Assembly (NCBI GenBank): GCA_029891345.1
Contig: CM056997.1
Span: 214,435,212-214,499,211 of the forward strand
Length of the DNA stretch: 64,000 nucleotides
Source: Dryococelus australis
Lineage: Eukaryota; Arthropoda; Insecta; Phasmatodea; Phasmatidae
Direction: 5' to 3'
Positions within the stretch are counted from its first letter, which is position 1, and each line of letters opens with the position of its first letter. The notes beneath the pieces are model-generated. The model was not told the origin of the DNA and ran no database searches. It saw only the letters and a program-made list of their open reading frames with translations. Of this stretch, positions 46,815 through 58,047 are shown piece by piece. A program made the position numbers and the translations under genes.

Positions 46815-49055
46815 GAAAGGCTTACCACGAACGTGTGAAGACCGGAAAGATTCACAGTGGATACACGTAGCAGCATTTCGTTGGAAATATCGGAACTAAA
46901 CTCACGACTTCGTTCAACTGGGAATTACGATATGGGCTTCACTTCGCAGTTATTCGTCCAAATCCAAGGCGCTGGGCTTATTAACGTCTCGTCGACAACA
47001 GGATAATTAGAGACGGATATACACACAAAGGCACATGCTCTGAAACCACTAACTACTTTGCGCTCATAAATGCTAAATCATGCTAATGGGTTTTTTGTAT
47101 TAGCTTGCCTCCATTCTTTAAAATGTTTAGTTACGATTTTGATAACTGCTCATTTTCACGCTTCTTACTGACTGTGGAAATACTATTTTATTTTTTTATG
47201 TGTTACTTTTTATGAATCAATGATCTTACATCATGGCTACTGATCTATGTTCAGTGACATTTGAATTGGGTTTTTATTTCATCTTTCCTCACAGATTACA
47301 AGTACCTGCCAACTATTCAAGACATAAACATGTTTTCCATGAGGAAGTTACACCATGGCTGTAATTATTATAGTTATGAATTCGATAGTACTTTTCTACC
47401 AACGACTGCAGGATTAAACAAAAAAAAGGGGTGTGGCTGTATTGGGGACACGGCCGTTTGTTTTGCGTGAATACGTCTACGTTGACGCGCTCGGACGCCT
47501 CGATGTTTTTTTTTTTTTTTTTTACGTTCCCGGCACCGCTTCACTCGATCATATGGGCTTTCATGGGTATCGCTGGATTGCTTTGATATGCTCTTTATAA
47601 CCGCATACACTTTCTGTATTTCGACTGGGCTTATTGACGAGTATAAGCCGATATTGTGTTAAGTTTTCTTAGTCTTTTATATTAAACTTTTACAATTTCA
47701 CCATTACTATACTAAATAAATATTTATATAACGCAATCGAGTGATCTTAACGAGAGCTGTCGATTGAAACTTCAACGAGGGCCCAAGATTCTCCTAGTCA
47801 AAAGTATACTACGCGGAAGTTATGAGACGCGGCGAAACGAACTCAAAATTGTCCCCCCCCCCCCCCCTTCCAAACCCGAGCGCGATGCTTCATATTCATC
47901 ACTCAACGTAACATATTATTTGTTCCTTTGGCAATTGAGTGGCCTATTTTAATTTTGAATGTAGACGATAGCTTCGTATCTGCAATGCCAAACTCTATCC
48001 TCCGATTTTGTTATCATCAGATTTTCTGGATTGCCTCCCACTATGGTCGCAAATTAAAAACGTATTCACCTAAAAAAAATTAGAATCCAGTGAATTAGTT
48101 AATCTGGGTCATTACTCGGTTGGTCCCCTCACCACACGAGCGACTTGTCAAGACGTGTTGGTGAACAAAACCACCAAGAATTCCCGGTGAACAGCGAGAA
48201 AGTGACGATCTTTATGCCTGAGGACTGGCCGTACGCCATCACGTGCTCGCGGATTCAATTCCTCTGGGGCAGATTTTTCTACGCGTTTCCTTCTCTGTAT
48301 TCTTTTCAAGAAACATCACGATTTGTTTTTGTACGCCGTCCTGTTACTGCGCTTATTAGAATAAGAACCTAGTCGAAAACCTGTACTCAGTACTTAAATG
48401 TCAGACAGAAGCCGTTCATGCATGACTCGACAATTCCAACGTAGCACAATACGCAGACAGACTATTATATCGGAGTATAATAAGACTCTTCTACAAAAAC
48501 ACCCGTGAAAAAGAATTGGAGGCAATCGCTAAAATAAAACAGCCAGAATGCACGATTCAGTATGAGATTCCATTGTTCAGCCTTTTGTAGTCACAAATCA
48601 ACAAAAGTGCAGCTCTTCTAGACAGCCAAAAAAAAAGCACAGAATAAGCCTCTACCATACGCACTGGCGTCGGGTCGCTTTAATTAGATGCGCTCTCATT
48701 TGTCTACAGTTCGCTCGCGAGTTGCATGTCCCGCGGCGTACTTTGTTACGCGGCACAGCGATGGCCTGTGCTAGGAACAAGCAGGTAACTTCATGAAGAT
48801 GTATGCTTGTAGTTCTGTCAACCTCTCTCCCCCTCCTTCGACCGCTGCTGACATGGCTTTTCCTATCACATTTCGCAGCAGCAGCAGAAACTACTCCGTT
48901 ATCCCAGAGTTGGTCCTCTTCTACCGCGCGAAAATACGATCTCAACTCCAAGCTGCCAGCATAGTTGTTCAGTGCCCATGTCTGCTTCAGCGCCTTTACC
49001 TGTAGGCTCGCTCGATCACGAAAATTATTTTTTTTCCCCAGTAGTTTGGTCTTGA
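46815..49055. other. Intergenic, no recognisable gene
   Basis: Homopolymers: T17 near 47506-47523 and C14-15 near 47853-47867. The 99-codon minus-strand ORF (48652-48951) has no known motif. Confidence 0.4.
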
Positions 49056-49059
49056 TGTT

Positions 49060-49101
49060 GGTGTGTGTATGTGTATGTGTGTGTGTGTGTGTGTGTGTGT
49101 A
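49060..49101. repeat. (TG)n microsatellite
   Basis: A TG run with two TA interruptions in its first part. Confidence 0.9.
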
Positions 49102-49536
49102 AGGGGGGAGGGAGGAGATAATCTAAAGCTCTGTCGATAAGCTGAGAACACGAAACAGAATGTACACTGTTTTAAATATGTTTATATGTTTTAGTTTTCG
49201 CTCTGTATATTTTTTGGTGGGGCAACATTACAGCACAGCCTACTAGCGTGTCTTCAATCATAGACAGCTGAATCAATTCCCCCTCTAGTGAATGTATATA
49301 TTTTGTTGTAGCAGCGAAATAATGTTATGCACAGAATAAATTTGTGTTAGTAACATCTGTGTTGTGCTCGGTATTATTGAGAGAAGTAATTTGTGAAAGA
49401 AAGGTTAAACGATAACCCAAAACAGCAACAAACTGTTTCTTCAGCATACAAAGAAGTTCCTTTATCGGAAGCTGTTTTCTTGTTGTGTAGAGATAAACCA
49501 TTAAAAGGTTTCATCTTTATTATCTTTATATTAGAC

Positions 49537-49793
49537 GAGGGGCCACGGTGGCTGAGCGATTAGCACGCTCGCCTCCCACCAAGGCGAACCGGGCTCAATC
49601 CCCGGCCGGGTCACCGGATTTTCCCAAGTGGGAATCGTGCCGGATGATGCCGTCGGTCGGCGGGCCTTCTCGGGGATCTCCTGCTACCCACACCCCCTCA
49701 TTCCGGCGCCGCTCCATATTCACTTCAATCACCCTCATCGGCTCTTAATACCTCACTGTTAAGAGCCGCCCAAATCTCTTCACTCACTCACTC
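49537..49793 (+). mobile_element. tRNA-derived SINE, plus strand
   Basis: The head GGGGCCACGGTGGCTGAGCG holds box A, and GGGCTCAATCCCCGG (from 49591) holds box B. The anticodon region CTCGCCTCCCACC resembles tRNA-Gly(CCC). A tRNA-unrelated body follows, and the tail is CAAATCTCTTCACTCACTCA. The 66-codon ORF over it is not a gene. Same family as 46590-46808. Confidence 0.85.
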
Positions 49794-49799
49794 TACATT

Positions 49800-51925
49800 A
49801 GACACGTTACTCTATATACTATACTGCTCTACGGCAAAATTTGACACTTCTTCACATTTTTGTTTTTTCACTTTCACAACCAAGATAAGTGCGAATTAGA
49901 ACATTTAAATACATGCTGTTATCAATTAGTTTTGTGTTGTTAATTTAGCTAATATTAAAACAGTAGCTACTCAATACTAATTACCACGCGCGTATACTTA
50001 CTCAGTTCTGTAGCTCAAAGTATAGTAAATAATTCACTATCGTTGTGGACATGTGAAAGCATACAGTCACCTAAACTTCTTTTATACCTACAGCCCATTA
50101 TGTCACCACAGAGGAAATAAATATGCAGAGACGAAATGGCTTTTCAATTCTTTTGATGCGGCCGTACCCATTTTCGGATTGTCCGCGTTCCCTTACGTCT
50201 GAATGGCTACCGCGTTCTGTATACGGCTCCCTATTGGCTGGAGTTCCGGTTGGCAGGTAAGTTGATTGGCGAACAGCGTTGCGACATGTTGATGGCTATT
50301 GGCGCCATATTACTGTCTAGCGTGTGCGGCTGACTGGAGTTTGTAGAATAAGCGGCCGTTGCACATCTGGATGCTCAAGTGCTCTGTGGCTCGTACGTGA
50401 AACTAACTGTTTACAGCTTCTGAAATTATGTGTAACAACGATCAAAAAGTTTGCTACGTTTGAAATACAAACAAATGTTAGTGGTTTCGACGGGCATAGC
50501 CAATTTGGAGAAAACAGTTTTTCTGGCCTGATAGGAATGACGCGGCGTGCAAAGGAAGCATTCCTTGGCAATTAATGAACGAATATTCTAGTTGTTGATA
50601 GAGCCAGTGGTCTGCGAAGAGCACTGTGATAATAAAATAGTTGAAAATCGCGTATCATACGCGAATATAAAGCGTGATTTACATTAACGGTGGTCACACC
50701 ATACAGAACGAACGGAGCTAAATTATGGCCGTTCACATAAATGCACATTTTCTGCGTCGTCGTCGTTTTGTCGTTTTTGGTTTTTAGAGAGAAGCCCTGT
50801 TTACGACCGTACTGGTTTGAAATAGTGACGGACAACAGACTACACGCTATTGAAGCTTTTACACTACTTGTTGACTTCTGTGTGGTGCGAATTTTTATTG
50901 TATATATTTAAAGTATTTATAACCTTGATTTATATTTTCTTCTGTCAAGTGATACCTATAACTTTGTTTCAATACTACAAGCATTTAATTAATAAATGCG
51001 TTTGGTAAAACTATCATTATGATACATTCACTTCATTGTACACAGACATATTTGACATCAATAATTTTGCTGTAAGACACGTGAGACAGTGGACCAATGG
51101 AAAATATCCGTGAAGTGTGGTTCTTTCCTCGGACAGTATTTGTGACGTTCAGTTCAATTTGACGGTATGGTTCGTGTGGAAAGCGAAGACAGTTCTGACG
51201 GGCAGTTTGAGTTTTCCGCTCTACGTGTTGCCGTCATCAGCGTAGCGTACATGGTAACCAGGCATAACAACTCTCCGGTATTAAATATTCTGACAACGTA
51301 ACCGTGTTCGCTAACTGCACCAGAGAGTCACGTAGGGACTGAACCATTTCATGTTCTCAAAGCTTGCAGCTGAAGTCTAATTACTCTTCCCTTGCAAACA
51401 TCCGACAGTCTTGCTTTTGTTATATGGTTAGGGTGAAATACATCGCAGTCTGCAAGTTGTTTATTCCGACTACTAAGCTAGCACCTCTTACGAAATTTTA
51501 AAGTGTAATTTACAAAATTGTTTATTTGAAAATAAATCTGTAAATTTTAAATCGCAGGGGAATCGAAGAACACAAAGTTCAACAATATGTTACAAAATAC
51601 TTGGGATCGAAGTATATTATTATGGAACAATAACGGAAAACTAAATAGAAAACTATGGGAATAATAAATTTACTCTATCGCAGAAGCAACTTTGCTGTGA
51701 ATGGATCGTCGCGTAATGTGGAGAAAAGTGACTCTCCTTAAAATGTGAAAATTATGAAACCACCTTCCGCGTGTCCGTAAGAGCAGAGGAGCGGCGGGAT
51801 ATCAGATCACTAAGAGGGAAACGATGTCCTGGACTATCTTACAACGATAAATCAAATCATTCGTGGTGCCATAAGATTAACCCAGGAAGAGGTCTCTGAC
51901 AGGAGGATACAAACTTGCTACACAA
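49800..51925. other. Intergenic; CCAAT-rich segment at 50.16-50.35 kb
   Basis: ATTGG appears at about 50233, 50264 and 50297, each in a GC-rich context (CTATTGGCTGG, GATTGGCGAAC, CTATTGGCGCC). This is like promoter CCAAT boxes and similar to 61190-61390. An 83-codon ORF downstream (50324-50575) shows no known domain. Confidence 0.35.
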
Positions 51926-51929
51926 CCAC

Positions 51930-52420
51930 CTAAACCTCCACATTCACCTCCATATCCACATCCACAATTAGCACCGCACTCGGCTCTGCATGCTTCATCT
52001 GCTCCAACCTTTCACATACCTACATGAGCTATACTGTGGTCATCTACACCTGATGTCTGTTACGCTAATACTCCTCTCCACCCCTTCACCCCCCTCATCC
52101 ATCTCCTTCACAACGAGCTATACTGTGATTACTTCTGGAATTTATTGTATCCCTGTTGCGAGATTCTATGCTCTCCTCTCGTATGCTTAGCTACACCTGG
52201 TGTCTGATACACTTACACCCCACTCCACCCCTTCATCTCCCTACAACGCACCTCCATTCCTCTCATCATTCTCCTTCACAACGGGCTATAATATGATTAC
52301 TTCTGGAATTAATTGGATGCATGCTGCGAGCCTGTAGTCTCTCTTCTCCTCTGGTTATTTAGTCTGGATGCCTGGTACACTATCGCCCCAACCTCCACTA
52401 TGCTGTCGAGTGATTGCTTA
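51930..52420 (+). repeat. Pro/His-rich protein-like stretch and C-rich tandem repeat
   Basis: 51930-52010 reads, in one frame, PPKPPHSPPYPHPQLAPHSA, a close relative of the repeats at 23.2-23.76 kb. It is followed by units of about 147-171 bp starting ACACCTGATGTCTG (52046), ACACCTGGTGTCTG (52193) and a third at about 52364, with CTTCACAACGRGCTATA and GATTACTTCTGGAATT words. Confidence 0.55.
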
Positions 52421-52879
52421 CCCCTTCCACAACCCCCAACCCCAGCCATTCATTTCCATACGAAGTATGCCGTGTTCAGTTCGCACTGCTGTCATCATTG
52501 GACGCCATCACAGTTGTAGAGTTGGCCGCTAGGTGAAAGTTCGATTAATCGATACATCAAGTACTTGAATCGCCTGCTAGATGGAGTGTCAGTCGCTCGC
52601 TCACCAAGAGCCAATGTTGCTTAATGCTATTATCTGTTACTATGAGCTCTGAGGTCGCTGAAAGCTTAAGACAATTGTCTGCATACTATGTGTAATGCTT
52701 TAATACACTATAAAAAATACTTTGGTTTCTGGCGGGTATACCTAGGTCGCCAGATTGACTGCCGCCTTTAACCACCTTTTTTTTAAACCTTCATTTGACA
52801 TTGTTGTGACATTTTTGACGTTGACGAAACTCTAGTGAGACCGACTTGTTGACGAGTTCTCAGTGCGGCAATCGAGCTG

Positions 52880-52990
52880 AACATCTGACACGTCGGAGGC
52901 ACCGGGGCGCGAACCCGCGACCCTCCGACTACAGGTCGGCCACCCTACCCCTGAGCTTTGAGGGCAGCGGCCACGAGAGTCAGTATTCTA
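52880..52990 (-). mobile_element. tRNA-like SINE relic, minus strand
   Basis: On the minus strand, GCTCAGGGGTAGGGTGG (box A) is followed by CCGACCTGTAGTCGG (anticodon stem, loop reading TGT) and GCGGGTTCGCGCCC (box B). The acceptor arms do not pair, so this is a tRNA-derived element rather than a working tRNA. Confidence 0.55.
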
Positions 52991-52994
52991 ATGG

Positions 52995-54285
52995 AACTTT
53001 TAATAAGGTATAAAAAAAGAGCACACCTACAAACTTGCACATTCAAAACGGAGTTGTAATAAATTAATAAAGTGAAATTTAAAAAATGTTACATATTTAT
53101 ATTTAATATAAGTATATCAAACTTTAAAATTTTCTACACAAATGTATGAAGTGACTTGTTTACGAGCATGTTTGTAAAGGAGATTTTCTTTAAGGTTTCA
53201 CAACAGCCTAATATTGAAAACATAATTTTTAAAGAAAAGTTATGTATTTAAATTTAAAAAAAATTATTTATTTATTACAAAACAAAATATCGAGTACGTA
53301 TCAAAAGATCGTATTATTTAGACAGATAAGAATATGTCGCCAGAAAACAAAATTATGTAACTATAAACATAGCCATCTTGAATGTTAGTAAGCCTAGAGG
53401 CAATATTTACTTTGTTTATAAATTAATTATGTAACCACTCCAAGCATCAAATACAACACATCGAGTACCTTACAACAGCTCATTTAATCCTAAACCCTTT
53501 CTGACAAGGTCAACTATGCTTTTAAGTCCTTTTGTAGATTTAGTCATAGTTCCTAAACCATCGATGCTATAGTTATAAAATTCATAACATAGGCACCATA
53601 CCTGACATACATCATAATGGTGAGGTCATTTAGACGCTAAACCCTTTCTGGCAAGGTTAATTATGAATTATGTCCTTTTATAAGCATACTTCTTCATAAC
53701 GTTCACACATTGAAGGTACAGTCATCAAATTCATAATATACCTAAAACTTCACTATCTTGAATACATACAAGTGTGGTTTACAAGGTGGTTTACAAATAC
53801 TCCAAGGCGTTTTTTAAAAGATATATTCAAAACAAAATAAATCTGCTCAAAATAAAAACACCTAACTTGACTAAAGTAAACGTTTTTTTGCCACTCCTGC
53901 CATGATCTTAGGATCTCCCGTGTCGGAAACTGATTCCTACACCGCACTGTACTATATTTCTAGGCTATGACTGGTTCACGTTACTATAGACTGTTTATGG
54001 TAAAGGAAGAATTTTGAAAATATTAATTTATAAATAATCACTGTAAAAAGATTTCAGGACAAGCTGTGTTCCAAAACCCTTTAGTTGCCAAGCACTTCCG
54101 TGATTAAATCGTTTGAATTGTCACGCTTCTTATCATTCTGCCCGCGAATCACGTAAGGTCAGCATCGGTGAAACTTAATTCTGATTGGCTTACTCATGTA
54201 CCAGACAATATTCACACAAATACAAGCGGCCAATAGCCAAAGGAAGGATACAAGTGTGCATGTAGGATACTGACGTCTAGCCTCC
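52995..54285. other. AT-rich, no recognisable gene
   Basis: Related words GGCAAGGTTAATTATG (about 53650) and GACAAGGTCAACTATG (about 53501) suggest a decayed duplication of about 150 bp. Nothing else is seen. Confidence 0.4.
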
Positions 54286-54295
54286 GCGTAAATAT

Positions 54296-55239
54296 TGTTA
54301 CGCGCTGACGCGAGCTCCATGCGTGGTCCTGCTCTATGGGAGGTGACTTCCTTGATCCTCCCCTGCCCCTGGCAGACCCGCTAGCTGCACCGTCGTTGGC
54401 GGGTGGGGGGGGGGGGGAATGGTTGACAGCGGTGACATGGCTCATGTCGCAGCCCCTCCCCCTCGTCATAATGGAGAAGCCGATGCGTGTAAAGAATGCG
54501 CAAGAATATTCTGGGAACTAGGACCCTCGGCGCAACGCGGCATCTAGAGAAATTTCTGAGCGATGGCCTACGACCCTATAAATAAAAGCCAAAGATGGAC
54601 TGTCTGCAGGCTTTTTGTGGAAGCCAATTATCTGAGTGCGGTAATCGAACGATGTGTAGCGGACGGATGGCGACGGGAAATTGTGAGGCGACGTTGGTCT
54701 AGGTGTTTGCGGTATAAATGGAAGAGAGGGTGTGAAACCCGACGAGTGAGGACTACTATGCATGAGGGCGCTCGGAGAACTCTACAACACTGCGGACTGG
54801 TGGGAGCTGGACTAAACTGATGTGATACTGAATAACCTGTGATGCGGACTTAATTGTAAATGTTGGTACTGTCAAATATGAACATACGATTTGTAAAATA
54901 ATTGAAATGATTTTGATACACTCTATATTAGGACTGATTTCCAATTGTATTATGTTAATTTTATTGAGGTACTTGTTAATTGTATTGATCGAAGTCATTA
55001 ATTGTAAACAGAAAGTGATATCAATTTATTGTGAAATGTTAAGTCGTGATTCTTTTCTTTGTATTTATTTGAAATAAAATTAGAATATTATAATTAACTT
55101 TTATGAAATTAAGACCTCCATCCCTTAACGAACTTGGTTTAGCCCATTGACTTTGAGAGCAAATAGTAACACTGGTGTCATACCTCCATCCCTTAACGAA
55201 CTTGGTTTAGTCCATTGACTTTGAGAGGAAATAGTAACA
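54296..55239 (+). repeat. 5' LTR of gypsy provirus 2
   Basis: TGTTACGCGCTGACG opens the LTR and AATAGTAACA closes it. It shares GCGCAAGAATATTCTGGGAACTAGGACC-type sequence with the 3' LTR. It contains a G tract (about 54405-54418) and a polyadenylation signal-like AATAAA near 55073. It is longer than the 3' LTR (944 versus 883 bp), mainly because of a 68-bp tandem duplication at its 3' end. Confidence 0.85.
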
Positions 55240-55249
55240 CTGGTGTCAT
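55114..55249. repeat. 68-bp tandem duplication across the LTR end and primer site
   Basis: ACCTCCATCCCTTAACGAAC starts at 55114 and 55182. Each unit includes the last part of the LTR, GTAACA and the following CTGGTGTCAT, so the LTR end and the start of the primer-binding site are present twice. Confidence 0.9.
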
Positions 55250-55258
55250 AAGTGAGAT
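55240..55258 (+). promoter_or_regulatory. Primer-binding site of gypsy provirus 2
   Basis: CTGGTGTCATAAGTGAGAT follows the LTR end directly, where a tRNA 3' end would prime minus-strand synthesis. The primer tRNA was not identified. Confidence 0.6.
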
Positions 55259-55399
55259 GGAGGCATTTTATTAAAAACAAAATGAATGTAATTAAGACCA
55301 GTAGGATATTGGCTGGTAGGATGTATTAGTAAATATAACCGTAGTTGTACTAGATGGTCCAGGAATTATTTAGACAATTATATGTGAATGATAACTAGG

Positions 55400-55780
55400 A
55401 AAATGTATTTTAGATAGTGTTACTGAACATATAAATAGTAAAATAGATAGTGTAAACAAAAGTTAAATAGTCAAATTAGTAGTGTTATAGAACTGGTAGA
55501 CAAGAAAGTAGATAGTATAAGCGAAATGGTGGACAGAAAAATCGACAGTGTTAGCCAGGTAGTCGACAAACTGGATTAGTAAATAGACAGTGTGAAAGAA
55601 AATGTGGGTAGAAAAATAGACAGTGTGAATGAAATGTGAACAGAAAAACAAACAGCATGAACGAAAACATAGAACAAAAGATAACGGTATTGGTGAGTTG
55701 GTGCATAATAAAATATACCGTGTAGACAGGAAAATTGAAAGGGTGATGTAATATATAAGCTGGGGTGTTGTATCAATACT
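55400..55780 (+). pseudogene. gag: Gypsy provirus 2 gag with 11-residue coiled-coil repeats
   Basis: GATAGTGT/GACAGTGT-type words recur at 55446, 55511, 55544, 55586 and 55619 (33 bp apart, or near multiples). Read in the local frame they give units like VDRKIDSVSQV and MVDRKIDSV, that is, an 11-residue repeat with hydrophobics spaced for a right-handed or hendecad coiled coil. Stops and small indels break it. The position between primer site and pol supports a Gag role, probably an oligomerisation segment (inference). Confidence 0.55.
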
Positions 55781-55879
55781 TGACTGGGGTTATTATGAGT
55801 AGGTAATAACGAGTTGGTAGTGCCAACACGACGAGATTTATCATGGCCAATGAGCTGTCCAGTAGTGTGTAATCAATCG

Positions 55880-56760
55880 ACTGTATTCCCTGCTTCTAGC
55901 GAAGCTGCTATTCTAGGCAGATGCTAGGGGAAATTTGTCAGGCGATTGGGCATTATCGAACCAGCCCTGAAAGACGGCACTTTACCGGACGATGTGATTG
56001 TAGCAAGGGCTTTGCTTTCTTAAAAATCGGACGGTTTGCAAGTAAGGATGATTACTTTATTTGACAGTGCTATCCATCTTGAGGAGGAGGCCACAATTGG
56101 GGTTTGCAAGCAGACCACACAGTTACTTCTAAATGTTACAGAATCTTCATTGCCACAAAATACCGAATGTACTCTACTAGATGCTCTGGGGAACTGCTGA
56201 CAAGAAGAAAACCTCAACTGGAGTCGAGAGAGGGAAGTTTCAGAATTGATACAGAGAAATAGAGGTGCTTTCTGCTATGAGCCGAATGACCTTGCCAGGA
56301 TTAATGTTGCATGCTACCACATCGACACAGGGGATGACAGACCCATAAATCTGCTACCAAGGTAACTACCGCTGGTTTCCCATGACATGGTTGATGGTAT
56401 TCCGAAAGAGATGAGGGTTTTAGATGTGATAGAGCCATCAGTCAGTCCATGGTCTTCTCATATTGTGCTAGTTTATGCTTTTTTATCCTGGCTAGTAAAT
56501 TTCAAGAACCCCGAAGGTCAAATAGTCCGGTGGATACAGCACCTGTAAGAATATAACTTTGATATACATCACAAGACTGGAAGCCATTAGATAAATGCAG
56601 ATGCACTATCCAGGAGATAATGCGAACCATTCTGTCATAATTGTAATCACCAGGAATAAGAGGGTGGTGAATTGTGGAAAGCAAGAAGGACAAGAATTCA
56701 AGGCCAAATATCTTGCGATGGGTCAACTACAAGGGACGAAAAGACACAAGAAATGATCAG
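55880..56760 (+). pseudogene. pol: Gypsy provirus 2 pol: RT start fused to RNase H end
   Basis: The RT N-terminal words HIDTGDDRPINLLPR (about 56317) and VLDVIEPSVSPWSSHIVLV (about 56413-56470) pass without a frame break into SWLVNFKNPEGQIVRWIQHL (about 56488) and IHHKTGSH, then NADALSRR (about 56597). The last three are the end of RNase H. The whole RT palm with YxDD is missing, a deletion of more than 1 kb. A Cys pair (CHNC) follows as in related pols. Upstream protease-like sequence is not clear. Confidence 0.75.
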
Positions 56761-56819
56761 CTAAGTGAGCCCACCTTGCATCCAATATTAGAGCCGAAGG
56801 TAGCCTAGGCATGACGATT

Positions 56820-57850
56820 AAGGCATAATGGGCACAATGGAATTCCCTTGTCATAAAGAATGGTGTGCTTTACAGGAACTGGTAAAGTAATGATGGGAAA
56901 CATAATTATTTACAATTGGTCCAGAGTGCCAAATCCCAGAAGTGCTACGAGATCTGCACAGCACTAGCAGATGGCCAATTCGGTGTAAATAATACCTTTG
57001 ATATAGTTCGAATGAGTTTCTATTGGCTTCATTGTCGGGAGGATGTTGAGAAGGGGTATCATCTGCGTGATGCACATTCCGTGTGGAAGGATCCGAGTGG
57101 TATGGGACGATGTCCCTTTCAGAAATACACTGCTGGGGCCGTATTTGAGAGGATGGCAGTGGATATTCTCAGACCACTATCAATCACTGAGAAAGGGAGT
57201 CGGTACCTTCTGATAGCACAAGACTATTTCACAAAATGGCCCGAGTTCATACTGGTATGAAACCAAGAGGCTGGCTGGGTAGCTGTTGCACTCTTAGGGA
57301 ATGTTTTCTCTAGGTTTGGAGTGCCATTTGAGCTCCATTCTGATCAAGGCCGAAATTTTCAAGCAACTCTTTTCCAAGAGTCAACAAGGATTTTAGGAAT
57401 GAAGAAAACCCGTACCACAGTGTTACATCCTCAGTCGGATGAGAATATCGATAGGCTAAATTGTACCCTGGAACAGTATCTGGCGATCTTCGTAGAAGAC
57501 AAACAGTAAGATAAGGACTCAGATGTACCATTATTTCTCCTGGCATATCGTTCGGCGTTCTACGTGTCTGCAAGGGTATTACCTTCAAGGATGCTGTTTG
57601 GGAAAGAATTCCACTGTACGTCCGAATAGCAGGTCACCAGGGAGGTGACCTGCTGTTCGGACGTACAGTGGAAAAAGAAGCTATCACCACAGTATATACC
57701 ATCAAACTATATCAAACGGTCGACATTCATGAATTTCCCCAGAAGCACCTTAAAATTAATAGTGACAGAATGAAAATACGATATTACAGGAGAATGCCTG
57801 AAGAGACTTTTCAAGAAGGACAGTTGGTGTAATAGTACAACCCTCAGATG
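56820..57850 (+). pseudogene. Gypsy provirus 2 integrase, decayed
   Basis: The frame 56916-57260 holds VRMSFYWLHCREDVEKGYHL (finger end, Cys residues partly lost) and YTAGAVFERMAVDILRPLSI with the first catalytic Asp, ending YFTKWPEFILV. The frame 57321-57509 holds LHSDQGRNFQATLFQE with the second Asp, then TTVLHPQSDENIDRLNCTL, where Asp stands in place of the usual catalytic Glu. FLLAYRSAFYVSA and SRMLFGKEF follow (to about 57612). A palindrome then interrupts the gene at 57611-57671, and words of the C-terminal domain continue to about 57990. Confidence 0.8.
57611..57671. repeat. 61-bp palindrome (28-bp arms, 5-nt loop) in integrase
   Basis: CCACTGTACGTCCGAATAGC (57611) continuing to 57638 pairs with 57644-57671 except for one G-T position. 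The loop is AGGGA. The right arm reads DLLFGRT, which fits gypsy pol after MLFGKEF; the left arm therefore looks like an inverted copy inserted upstream. Confidence 0.95.
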
Positions 57851-58032
57851 CGGAAGGGATATTGCCCGAAGCTACAAAAATGTTGTGAAGGCCCTACAGA
57901 ATACTGAAACAGGTAAATAATGTAGTCTACCTGATTTGTCGACAGGACTCTCGGGCGAAGCCTAAATGTATCCATATCGAACAACTGGCGCTGTATGAAG
58001 GTCATGATATTGGAGAGTCTGTTCGAACAGAC

Positions 58033-58047
58033 TTAAGGAAGGGGCAG
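58033..58047 (+). promoter_or_regulatory. Polypurine tract of gypsy provirus 2
   Basis: TTAAGGAAGGGGCAG ends directly before the TGTTAC of the 3' LTR, the expected plus-strand primer. Confidence 0.8.

Noticed and set aside
49548-49748. 66-codon ORF as a protein gene
   Set aside because: It is wholly inside a SINE.
52890-52975. Working tRNA-Thr gene
   Set aside because: Box A, box B and anticodon stem are visible but the acceptor arms do not pair.
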